The translations under genes and the position numbers were made by a program. The notes beneath the pieces were generated by a model. It saw only the letters and a list, made by a program, of their open reading frames with translations, had not been told where the DNA came from and did not search any database. This document shows positions 28,459-35,469 of a stretch of DNA of 64,000 nt, piece by piece. The stretch's first letter is position 1. Each line of letters starts with the position of its first letter. Origin of the DNA: Streptomyces sp. CB01373 (lineage in GTDB: Bacteria > Actinomycetota > Actinomycetes > Streptomycetales > Streptomycetaceae); assembly GCF_002803075.1 (NCBI RefSeq), contig NZ_NNBK01000005.1, forward strand, positions 70,965-134,964, given 5' to 3'.

Positions 28459-28776
28459 AGAACTGCTCTCCCTTGCGTCGCACCGTATGCACGGTGCATT
28501 CAGTGACGAATGACTACGCAACGGGAGGTTGACCTCATACCGACTGGGCGCGATACGCTCCAAGAGCGTTGATGCCAAAGACGCACCCGGCCTGAGTGGG
28601 CTGCCTCCCGCTCAGGCCACATCTGCTTTCTGTGGCCCTTTTTCGCTCACGCGCCGGTGCAGGTCTGCCTTCCTGCACCGGCCCGTTCGCATGCTCGCAC
28701 CGCCAACTCCGCTGGACGCGAAGGGGCGTGCCGACACCAACCACAGTAACCCGCACTCGAAGTACTGTCTAGTACT
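28459..28776. promoter_or_regulatory. Transfer operon promoter region with operator-like motifs and hairpins
   Basis: 318 bp without a gene. Two overlapping hairpins: 28589-28618 (GGCCTGAG.GGG/CCC.CTCAGGCC) and 28615-28637 (GGCCACA/TGTGGCC followed by CTTTTT on the plus strand), sharing the bases GGCC, so they are mutually exclusive. At 28751-28803 there is a cluster of GTAC motifs, with palindrome AAGTACTgtctAGTACTT (28760-28777) and CCGCACTCgAAGTAC (28751-28765); the last is nearly repeated at 30399-30413. Confidence 0.6.
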
Positions 28777-30006
28777 TCAGGTACCAGTACGTACTTCGTG
28801 TACGCCCAACTCTCCCGCCAGGGCCCGCAGCTCCTCGGACGGGGGCTGGCTCATGGTCAGAAGGTCCGCCACGAGCTGCTTGACCATCGGCAGAGACCGC
28901 ACCCTCTCGGGCGACAGCTCACGAGCCCTCAGCAGCGCTGAGACCGCGTCACCAACCTGTCGACGCTGGGCATAAGCCCTCGCCACATCGATCTGGAACC
29001 GAGTCTGCCGCTCTGCGGACAGCCCCGACGCGTCAACTGCCTGCGCAGCCCGTAGAGCGACGCCGGCGTCTCCAAGGTCGACTGCTACGGACACCTCGTG
29101 CAAGCCGACGTTGGTGGGGCCAAATTCGGTGTTGTAGTCATTGCGCCCGTCACCGACCTGTTCGGCCATTGCACGAGCGTCGCGGAGGAAGCCGTATGCC
29201 TCATCGGCCAGGTTCAGCCGAGCGGCGGCGACCGCCCGTTGCAATGTCAGCGCACCACGCAGCGCCACCGCCTCGACCTGCCCAGACTCCGTCAGGGGTC
29301 GCAGGGCGTCAGCCGCACTCCCTGACGCTTGAGCCGCCTGCTCGAAGTGACGCGCACCGAGGAAGACGATTGCGAGCCGGAACTCACCAGCAGCCATCAG
29401 CAGCGGATCATTGGCCCGCTCGGCGGCGACCACGGCGCGGTCGACGGCGATCCAGGCCGCCTCGGGCTCCCCCAGGTTCGCGAGCGCTCCGCTACACGTG
29501 TGGTACATGACCGCAAGCAGCCGGAAGAGTTCGGGACGATCGGCCTCCGGAACCGAGCGGGTGGCCGATTCCAGCCGAGGAACGAGCTTTTCGAGCAGCT
29601 CGGCCAGGTCGGCATAGTTGCCCTGATGCGTCAGCGACCATGCGTGGTCGACCTCGGCACCAAGCGCCGGCACATCAGGGGATGCGTTCTTCTCGCCGAG
29701 GACCGCCTTGAGCGAGTGCGCGGCACTCAGAACCAGCCGCAGCCGACTCGCTCCCGGTGCCTCACCTTCGGCCACCGACGCCACGATGGGGGCCTCAGCC
29801 GCCAGCTCGGCGATGGGCACCTCCAGCACCTCGGCGACCTTCTCCAGCACGGTCATCCGGTCGATGCGCCGCACGCCACGCTCCACCTGGGACACCCACG
29901 CTTCCGATCGCCCAAGGAGACCGGCGAACTCCTTCTGCGACAGCCCGCGTCGTTTGCGATGGAAGGCGATCTTGCGACCTAGCGCCTTCTGATACTCAGT
30001 GCTCAA
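28777..30006 (-). CDS. XRE-family transcriptional regulator with TPR-like domain
   Basis: 409 residues. N-terminal XRE helix-turn-helix (RKIAFHRKRRGLSQKEFAGL ... SEAWVSQVERGVRRID, residues ~10-60) and a ~330-residue all-helical C-terminal region with TPR/signal-binding repeats (LAELLEKLVPRLE, WIAVDRAVVAAER, VALRAAQAVDASG). Likely a peptide- or ligand-responsive regulator of element functions. Start TTG 30006, overlapping the preceding stop by 11 bp; AAGGG precedes it. GTAC-rich operator-like motifs flank the unit at both ends (28751-28803 and 30385-30450). Confidence 0.82.
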   Translation of the reverse strand: MSTEYQKALGRKIAFHRKRRGLSQKEFAGLLGRSEAWVSQVERGVRRIDRMTVLEKVAEVLEVPIAELAAEAPIVASVAEGEAPGASRLRLVLSAAHSLKAVLGEKNASPDVPALGAEVDHAWSLTHQGNYADLAELLEKLVPRLESATRSVPEADRPELFRLLAVMYHTCSGALANLGEPEAAWIAVDRAVVAAERANDPLLMAAGEFRLAIVFLGARHFEQAAQASGSAADALRPLTESGQVEAVALRGALTLQRAVAAARLNLADEAYGFLRDARAMAEQVGDGRNDYNTEFGPTNVGLHEVSVAVDLGDAGVALRAAQAVDASGLSAERQTRFQIDVARAYAQRRQVGDAVSALLRARELSPERVRSLPMVKQLVADLLTMSQPPSEELRALAGELGVHEVRTGT

Positions 30007-30310
30007 CGTCCACACCCTTGCCGGACACGAAGTCCAGACGGTCAACCTCTGTAGCGGAAAGGTACTGATCCCGCTCGGAGAGGAAGGCCCGCACGTAGTC
30101 CTTTGACTCGTGCTCCTCGAAGGCGCCCTTGTCCCGATACAGCTCGTAGAACACGCGCTCCAGGGGGCGCCCGTCAACGCGATGCACCGTGTAGATCACC
30201 GTCCCGGGCTCGTTCGCCCGGATCAGTTCCCCGGTCCGCGCCACGAGGTCATCGAACGCCGCCGCCGACGCCTCGTCCTTGCAGGTGAAGCGCACCATCA
30301 GTCCGAACAT
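29996..30310 (-). CDS. Putative antibiotic biosynthesis monooxygenase (ABM) domain protein
   Basis: 104 residues with the ferredoxin-like ABM fold: MFGLMVRFTCKDEASAAAFD at the start, GTVIYTVHRVDGRPLERVFYE and DKGAFEEHESKDYVRAFL, a pattern of putative quinol monooxygenases. Start ATG 30310 with AGAGAGGACC upstream. Overlaps the regulator gene by 11 bp, hence cotranscribed and coupled; a role as ligand-sensing or quinone-detoxifying partner of the regulator is speculation. Confidence 0.8.
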   Translation of the reverse strand: MFGLMVRFTCKDEASAAAFDDLVARTGELIRANEPGTVIYTVHRVDGRPLERVFYELYRDKGAFEEHESKDYVRAFLSERDQYLSATEVDRLDFVSGKGVDVEH

Positions 30311-30384
30311 GCGAGGTCCTCTCTATATCGGCTTCCAGGCCAGCACCTGACCACCCGGCGAACGCTATGCGCCGACCGCTCGCA

Positions 30385-30450
30385 CGAAAAGTACGAAGCC
30401 GCACTCTAAGTACGCACACATTCGGTACGGTGCTAGTACTAATTGTACGG
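30385..30450. promoter_or_regulatory. GTAC-rich divergent control region
   Basis: Between the leftward monooxygenase-regulator unit and the rightward ATPase gene. Contains AAAGTAC, CCGCACTCtAAGTAC (30399-30413), GGTAC, CTAGTACTAAT and TTGTAC within 66 bp. TAGTACTAAT contains a plausible -10 (TACTAAT). The 15-mer matches the one at 28751-28765 in 14 of 15 positions, upstream of the transfer operon. Confidence 0.6.
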
Positions 30451-30523
30451 CTCTGCGTGGTCCGTGTCAGCCGGTCGCTATCGCTGACACAGAAGACAGC
30501 AGGTCACCGCCATGGAGGACGCC

Positions 30524-30937
30524 ATGCCCACCCACGGACGCACCTTCCCTGGGGACCCCCAACAACTCAGCGCCGCGCGCCGCTGGACCCGCGCCACCCT
30601 GAACGGCCACCCACGCTCCGAGGACGCCGCACTGATCGTCACCGAACTCGGCACCAACGCCGTCACGCACACCGCCAGCGGCGAAGGTGCCGGCACTTTC
30701 CAGATCAGGCTCACCGTCTCCGAGCAGACCGTCACGATCGCGGTAACCGACCGAGGCCGCACGAAGACTGCCCCCGAGGTCCAGCATCCGCCCCTCAACG
30801 CCACCCACGGCCGCGGACTCGGCCTGGTCGCCGCCCTCGCCGACAGCGTCACAGTCGAAGGCAACAATTTCGGCCGCACGGTCACCGCCGAACTCCGCGT
30901 CCACGCGGCCCTCCGGGAGTCGGCGCCGTGTTCTTGA
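30524..30937 (+). CDS. Anti-sigma-type ATP-binding protein (HATPase_c_2)
   Basis: 137 residues, single GHKL ATPase domain of the SpoIIAB/RsbW type: N box IVTELGTNAVTHTA, G1 VTDRGRT (Asp-x-Gly), G2 HGRGLGLVAALADSV. Such Streptomyces proteins bind sigma factors or anti-sigma antagonists, or act as orphan kinases. Start ATG 30524 chosen for GGAGG five bases upstream over ATG 30512. Transcribed rightward, divergent from the regulator unit and sharing its control region. Partner unknown. Confidence 0.8.
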   Translation: MPTHGRTFPGDPQQLSAARRWTRATLNGHPRSEDAALIVTELGTNAVTHTASGEGAGTFQIRLTVSEQTVTIAVTDRGRTKTAPEVQHPPLNATHGRGLGLVAALADSVTVEGNNFGRTVTAELRVHAALRESAPCS

Positions 30938-31019
30938 ACGTCGAGCGGGACGCCCATGCCGGGCCCCAGAAGCCTCACGGCGACGACAGCGACTCCAGGG
31001 CCACGGCAGGAGGCCACCC

Positions 31020-31403
31020 GTGCTCATGAAAGAACCCCGACGCGGCTACTGGTGCGAATGCTGGACGGAAGACCTCACCGAGCGGCGAAGTCCGGCACTC
31101 CTGGCATCCTTCGACGCTCTCACGGCTCCGCAGGCGGATCGCTGGGTGGCGGTAGCCCTCCGGACGATCTCACCGGCCCTCGACGCAGACTCATCAGACG
31201 CTGCCTGGGAGTGGCTGTACAACGGCCGCATCGAGACCAGACGAGCGCTTCTACGCTCCGAGCCCTGCACGGTGTCAGTGACCCACGAGGGCATCCGCAT
31301 CACGTGGATGATCCGACCTGTGATCTTCTTGCCACTCTCACACCGCCAGGGTGCCGAACTCCCGCGGTGCGCGTACGACTTCAAGCCCTGCACATCCCAC
31401 TGA
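31020..31403 (+). CDS. Hypothetical protein
   Basis: 127 residues; start GTG 31020 with AGGAGG six bases upstream ([19 protein letters not shown]). No membrane span or known motif; Trp-rich start, [17 protein letters not shown] in the middle, end [12 protein letters not shown]. 82 bp after the ATPase gene on the same strand and probably cotranscribed. Codon use is ordinary. Function unknown. Confidence 0.65.
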   Translation: MLMKEPRRGYWCECWTEDLTERRSPALLASFDALTAPQADRWVAVALRTISPALDADSSDAAWEWLYNGRIETRRALLRSEPCTVSVTHEGIRITWMIRPVIFLPLSHRQGAELPRCAYDFKPCTSH

Positions 31404-31779
31404 GTTACAACTTTCTCTACGGGTTCAAGGCGGCTCGCTCCGCTCACCGCGCGCGGCCCGGCCCCCGGCCGGGCCTGCGCTCCTGTCTCCGCCCCGCTCC
31501 AGCCCGGCCGGCGCCCGTGCCGCGCGCACAGCAATCAGCCGCCTGATGCCAGAGAAGGGATCCATCGTGGCTGGGGCGGTCGGCTCCACGGCTTTAGGCA
31601 GCCACTTTGGCGCGAGCCTCGAAGATCATGGCCCCAACGTCGTGCTTTACCGGGCAGGTCCACAGACTGCCCGACGCGCCGGAAGCTTACGGGGCCATGA
31701 TCACTCGCGCCAAAGCAGCTCCAGCCCAAAGCCGTTCCACCGACCGCGTGCTCCCGTAGCGCGAACGGAGGGTATCCGA
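31404..31779. other. Intergenic region with nested imperfect inverted repeats
   Basis: No gene. Left arm: CTTTGGCGCGAG (31605-31616) and GATCATGGCCCC (31624-31635); right arm 31691-31715 is their complement in one run, the left arm having 7 extra bases. Inside lies a second hairpin CGGGCAG/CTGCCCG. This may be the end of a decayed IS (the IS701-type scar begins immediately after). Confidence 0.6.
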
Positions 31780-32170
31780 CCCCTTCAGGTCACCGTCCAG
31801 GAGCTGGTGCGGGTCGCCGGGGCGCGCTGGGCGATCGAGGAGTGCTTCCAGGCCGCGAAGAACGAATGCGGCCTGGACCAGTACGAGGTCCGCCGCTACA
31901 CGGGCTGGTATCGGCACATCACTCTGGCCATGCTCGCGCACGCCTTCCTGGCCGCCACGGCACACCAGCCCTGGGAAAAGGGGGCGGAACAGGTGAGACA
32001 CCCGGGGCCATCGAGCTCACAGTGGCGGAGGTTCGGCGACTCCTGGCAGCTTGTCGTGCCCGGCCCCCGCACCTGAGCGGGCACCGCGGACGACACCACG
32101 CGCTGCACTGGTCGAACTGGCGCCGCCGACGCCAAGCAGTCGCCCGCCACTGTCACTACCTGCGGCGTTG
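31780..32170 (+). pseudogene. IS701-family transposase C-terminal remnant, frameshifted
   Basis: [20 protein letters not shown] and [19 protein letters not shown], then [12 protein letters not shown], are a familiar IS701-type C-terminal segment. The homology then continues in another frame ([18 protein letters not shown] ... HWSNWRRRRQAVARHCHY) after a shift near 31985. The N-terminal catalytic half is absent. A dead fragment, not a functional transposase. Confidence 0.75.
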
Positions 32171-32406
32171 TCGCACGATCGAGGGGCGGTCTCCGTGAGA
32201 CCGCCCCGCACGATCGAAGTCCCGCTACACTCCCGCCACACGGCGAAAGGCCAGGTCAGACAGCAAAATCCTGCTGGAGTACTAACAGGGCTCCTGGACC
32301 AACGGGTTCGTCGAACACCTCACCCAACGGCACGGGAGCCCTGTGCGTTGCGGGCACCGAAGCCATCACGCGATCGGTGGCCACTCTGAAACCCTCACTG
32401 CTGATG
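32171..32406. other. Gene-free spacer with a 10-bp inverted repeat
   Basis: 236 bp without a CDS between the IS701 scar and the NACHT gene. ACAGGGCTCC (32285-32294) and GGAGCCCTGT (32335-32344) form a perfect inverted repeat 40 bp apart, ~60 bp in all. The enclosed bases can be read as SWTNGFVEHL, reminiscent of transposase C-termini, but too short to assign. Confidence 0.4.
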
Positions 32407-34692
32407 TCAGCGAGATTTCAGGTAAAATTCCCCGGGCTTCTCTAGAGCGCGAAGGGCCGCAGGTCGACGCCCCTTAACCGGAAGGTACAGGGTCGCTTTC
32501 CCTGATGTGTTGCGGTAAACCCAGCCTTCAGACACGAGGCTCGCTAGCACACTCGCAACAAGGTTCCTGCTGGCCTGGTCAAGGCCGCGACTCAGCCCGC
32601 TCTCCTTCCGGCCCGAACCGCGCTGGCTGTAAATCTTCTTCAGTATGGTAAGTGCCACCTTGGTGCGGGGATCGAGGCTAAGTTGCATTATTCCCGCCGT
32701 GGTCTGAGATTGCTGGGAGAATTGCTCGATGTCGCAGTCAATGAAATTACCCTCGAGCCATGTAGGGATTTTTGATGCTCCGTCGAGGAAGCCGATCAGA
32801 CACCGCTGGAAGTAAGGGAACGGCTGCCCCTCTTCCGTCATCGATATGTCCAGCGTCTGAATGACACAGTCCTGGTAGTTGATGCGCCTAGCCAGCGCAT
32901 CGCTATTGGACAGCGTTAGCGTATCGAAGATGACTCCTTCGACGATGAACGTGTTTCGGTTTCCGTCCTCTGTCGGCTCGAAGGTGGACACCACACGCAG
33001 CATGTCGGCCAGAACGGAATCGTACTGCCCTTGATTCTGTCGGCGAGAAGCTACTGCGAGGGCAGCTCGGGCAGTCGTTCCTCGCTCCTGCAGGGCGCTA
33101 GCCGCCGCTTCAATTCCTAGGTCGCCAGCAGTAGTAACCCAGGATGCGACGCCGGAGAGCGGATGCTCATCGTAAGGATCTGTGAGATAACTGGCCAGAT
33201 CCTCCCCGTAGGCCGTATCTGCCAGATTACGGTCAACGAAGATTCGAGATTCCTCGTCTCCTATTGGGGCCGAGATGGCGAGGCCAGGAAGACGGAGAAG
33301 CAACTGCAAGCCCTCTTCGTCAGGCTGCCTGTTGTTGATGTTGATAAATGCGGTCCTCATCAGGTCCATGCCGACAGGACCAGTTTCGTCTCCCTGGGAA
33401 CGCGCTAGCGTGGCGACCCTGGACACGATAGCCTTTATCACTTCGGGGCGAACAGCGCTGAACATGCGCGCTTCCCGCTCGCAGATCGCGTCGAAGAAGC
33501 GACGCCATGCCGTCGCTTGCGTTGTCTCTGCGTCTGTGTTGACTTCTGAGAAGGCCTGCATCGCCACCAAGTAGCCGATGAGTAGAGGGCGTGTAGGAAG
33601 CCACTCCGGAACCTTCCATGACACTCCGGCCGATGCCAGGTACTCCTCTACCTGCCCCTCGGTGAAGTCCCGAATGCTCACGAGGTTCTCTGACGATTCG
33701 AATCCCAGTGACTCCGCCATCTCGGAGTGGGAAGAAAAGTAGTGGGAGCGTCCACAGACGACGATTCCTGTGTCGGACGGAGTCTCCTCGGCCAATCGTC
33801 GGACTGGAGCGAGTGCCGCGCGTCGGACTTCTTTAAGATCTGCCGCACTTCCAAGCCACCTGGTGGGAACGATTTCATCAAAACCGTCCAGCAGTAGGAT
33901 GCATGCCCCTGATCGCCAGGCAGATATCAGGCTCCTGTCGCTACCGAATCCAATCTCTTCGGAGTGTCGCCGCAGGATCTCCGCAGGAGTCTTCAGGCCG
34001 GCACAGTCTCTGAGATTGATATGAACCGGAAAGGGAGTAAGCTTCTTCTTCCTGAAATGCAGCCTGCGGAGCTCGTAATAGAGCTCTCGCAGGGCATGAC
34101 TCTTCCCTACCCCGAATTCGCCGACGACGAGGGCCCTGTAGCCGTCGATCAACATCTTGGAAAGTTCGGTTGTGGTCAGTTGTCCGGAATCGCGGTCCGA
34201 GAAGGAGACGGGCACCTTCACGTCCACCTTCTCGGTGGGTCGAGAGTAGGAGATGCTACCGAAAGGTGCGTCGTCTCTGCAGCGCAGGTAACCCTCTGAA
34301 TCGCAAAGTCGACGCTGCAAGGTGGACACACTGATTGCGTGGATAGTGATGTTCCCTTTTCGGGACTCCTCCACGACAGCGCTCCGCTGCTCTGCAGTCG
34401 GCTCGTCGCGAGTCACAAACCAACCGGTCAGGTTCTTGTAGGAGTTTTCGGGCTTTCTACTCAGATCAATGAGCAACTCGCGGAGTTTTTCCGCATCCTT
34501 CTGGGCCTTGGCCTTTTTTGGCTCGATAGTGAACTCATATGCATGGATTGATTCTTCCGTGATGAACACACCGTCCCGCTCGCGCCCCTTGTGCATGATC
34601 GCCCCCTGGAGCCCGTGTGGGTCGTGTATCGCTCTGGCCACCTCCAAAGCCCTGAGTTCGAAATCGCGCCCGGATTCATCGAACATGGTCAC
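32407..34692 (-). CDS. NACHT-type STAND ATPase with N-terminal nuclease-like domain (candidate antiphage defence)
   Basis: 761 residues. N-terminal restriction-endonuclease-like segment (residues ~8-130): D40 in RERDGVF and E53 in HAYEFTIEPKKAKAQKD follow the D...ExT/K pattern of Mrr-like PD-(D/E)xK folds. NACHT NTPase next: Walker A GEFGVGKS (191-198), Walker B/NACHT signature ACILLLDGFDEI (263-274). Then a helical region, a short Phe/Cys/Asp-rich repeat region like a beta-solenoid (FIVEGVIFDTL ... CVIQTLDIS ... NFIDCDIEQF), and a C-terminal winged-helix-like region (about 665-740). Fits bacterial NACHT defence proteins in which the sensor C-terminus triggers an N-terminal effector. GC and codons are clearly lower than neighbours, a sign of recent transfer. 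Start GTG 34692 (AAGGGGGG just upstream) or ATG 34686. Lies at the element's right end. Confidence 0.82.
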   Translation of the reverse strand: MTMFDESGRDFELRALEVARAIHDPHGLQGAIMHKGRERDGVFITEESIHAYEFTIEPKKAKAQKDAEKLRELLIDLSRKPENSYKNLTGWFVTRDEPTAEQRSAVVEESRKGNITIHAISVSTLQRRLCDSEGYLRCRDDAPFGSISYSRPTEKVDVKVPVSFSDRDSGQLTTTELSKMLIDGYRALVVGEFGVGKSHALRELYYELRRLHFRKKKLTPFPVHINLRDCAGLKTPAEILRRHSEEIGFGSDRSLISAWRSGACILLLDGFDEIVPTRWLGSAADLKEVRRAALAPVRRLAEETPSDTGIVVCGRSHYFSSHSEMAESLGFESSENLVSIRDFTEGQVEEYLASAGVSWKVPEWLPTRPLLIGYLVAMQAFSEVNTDAETTQATAWRRFFDAICEREARMFSAVRPEVIKAIVSRVATLARSQGDETGPVGMDLMRTAFININNRQPDEEGLQLLLRLPGLAISAPIGDEESRIFVDRNLADTAYGEDLASYLTDPYDEHPLSGVASWVTTAGDLGIEAAASALQERGTTARAALAVASRRQNQGQYDSVLADMLRVVSTFEPTEDGNRNTFIVEGVIFDTLTLSNSDALARRINYQDCVIQTLDISMTEEGQPFPYFQRCLIGFLDGASKIPTWLEGNFIDCDIEQFSQQSQTTAGIMQLSLDPRTKVALTILKKIYSQRGSGRKESGLSRGLDQASRNLVASVLASLVSEGWVYRNTSGKATLYLPVKGRRPAALRALEKPGEFYLKSR

Positions 34693-34705
34693 GGTTCCCC
34701 CCTTC

Positions 34706-34729
34706 TGCAGCTAATGAAAGTTAGCTGCA
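34706..34729 (-). promoter_or_regulatory. Palindromic operator-like site upstream of the NACHT gene
   Basis: TGCAGCTAA-tgaaag-TTAGCTGCA, perfect 9-bp arms, 14 bp before the start codon. AT-rich sequence beyond it (TTGCATTGTTACTC) could supply the -35/-10. It could be a repressor operator or a 5'-UTR hairpin close to the ribosome-binding site. No repressor gene sits next to it. Confidence 0.55.
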
Positions 34730-34937
34730 CTTTGCATTGTTACTCTATCCCGCCATCGCAGCGACATTGGAGACCTGATTGGCCGATATGTCCATTTCGT
34801 CTCGCCAGGGTCAGGGCGGGTGACGGCTTGTCAGCTTATGGCCTCCCCCGATGTTTTTCGAGATCCGTCCCCTGTGTCCTTCAGCGATGAGCCGGCGCTC
34901 AGCGGGATGTCAGGATCTGCCCTCCGGACCCGGAGGC
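34730..34937. other. Gene-free region right of the NACHT gene
   Basis: AT-richer sequence holding the NACHT promoter at its left edge; nothing else is supported until the IS5-type scar. Confidence 0.4.
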
Positions 34938-35057
34938 ATGTTCCGAGACCGGAACATCAGCAGTCTTGTTCGTGAGGCCCACAAGCATCGCCGTCACGGG
35001 GTGAACGTGCAGGTAGTGAGCGATCCCGCGGGCAAGCTGCTTTGGATCTCGCCCGCG
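34938..35057 (+). pseudogene. IS5-family transposase fragment
   Basis: About 40 residues: REAHKHRRHGVNVQVVSDPA followed by GKLLWISPA, a recognisable stretch of DDE_Tnp_4/IS5-type Streptomyces transposases ahead of the second catalytic Asp region (usually continuing PGRTHD). Both ends are lost. Scar only. Confidence 0.7.
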
Positions 35058-35115
35058 GGGCACCCTTCACGGGCGATCAGGCCTTCCTGGGGGCCTATCG
35101 CAGGAACGCTACCCC

Positions 35116-35132
35116 GTGGACCATCCGTGGAC
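35116..35132 (+). repeat. Candidate integrase arm-type site, right side
   Basis: GTGGACCATCCGTGGAC, 61 bp before the attR core. Same spacing and hexamers as 20084-20100 and in the same orientation. See the left copy. Confidence 0.5.
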
Positions 35133-35193
35133 AGGCACCATCTGGTTCCTCTCGACCAAGCCCCTGACCAGCACGTTGTCTGCGAGGCAAAAG

Positions 35194-35234
35194 GGCCTCC
35201 GGAGCCGTGTGCGCAGGTTCGAATCCTGCCGGGG
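35194..35234 (+). repeat. attR: attR core of the AICE (41-bp direct repeat)
   Basis: Identical to 19933-19973 but without the 5' half of a tRNA, so it is not a functional tRNA gene. Marks the right end of the integrated element. The flank to the right (CACTCGCCGAGGGG) differs from that right of attL. Confidence 0.93.
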
Positions 35235-35289
35235 CACTCGCCGAGGGGCAGCAGAGACCAAGCGCTGACCAGGGCGGATGCCGCCAGAA

Positions 35290-35323
35290 GAGGGCGGAGT
35301 CAGTCTCACTGACTCCCGCCCTC
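35290..35323. terminator. Strong hairpin terminator
   Basis: GAGGGCGG and AGTCAGT pair with ACTGACT and CCGCCCTC around a CTC loop, followed on the plus strand by TCTCGTTGTCTC. It can stop the S53 protease transcript arriving from the right and read-through from the element on the left. Confidence 0.8.
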
Positions 35324-35469
35324 TCTCGTTGTCTCTCAGCGTTCGCGACACGCCGCCTCAGCGAACGGCACCCCGGCGTCCAGCCACCGCCGCCGCGTCG
35401 TGCGGTAAGTCAGGCCGTTCGAGATCCACAGAGCGCGCGGGCGTCAGCCCCTCGGGGACGGGAGTGCTT

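Larger units (their letters stand above)
19933..35234. mobile_element. Integrated AICE (pSAM2-type integrative and conjugative element), about 15.3 kb
   Basis: Bounded by 41-bp perfect repeats in tRNA-Arg(CCG). Contains the standard module order read from the left end on the minus strand: int, xis, repSA, spdD-like, small membrane protein, SpdA-like transfer protein, spdB, traSA (FtsK/SpoIIIE), a conserved 118-residue protein, then regulators. Cargo: DinB-like gene with an IS982-type transposase next to int, an anti-sigma-type ATPase, and a NACHT-type ATPase at the right end. traSA carries a frameshift, so conjugation is doubtful; int, xis and rep look intact, so excision and replication may still work. 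tRNA-Arg beside this response regulator is also, as I recall, the site of AICESco5349 in S. coelicolor. Confidence 0.92.

Noticed and set aside
35194..35234. Second tRNA-Arg gene
   Set aside because: Only the 3' 41 bp are present; no acceptor 5' strand or D-arm, so it is attR.
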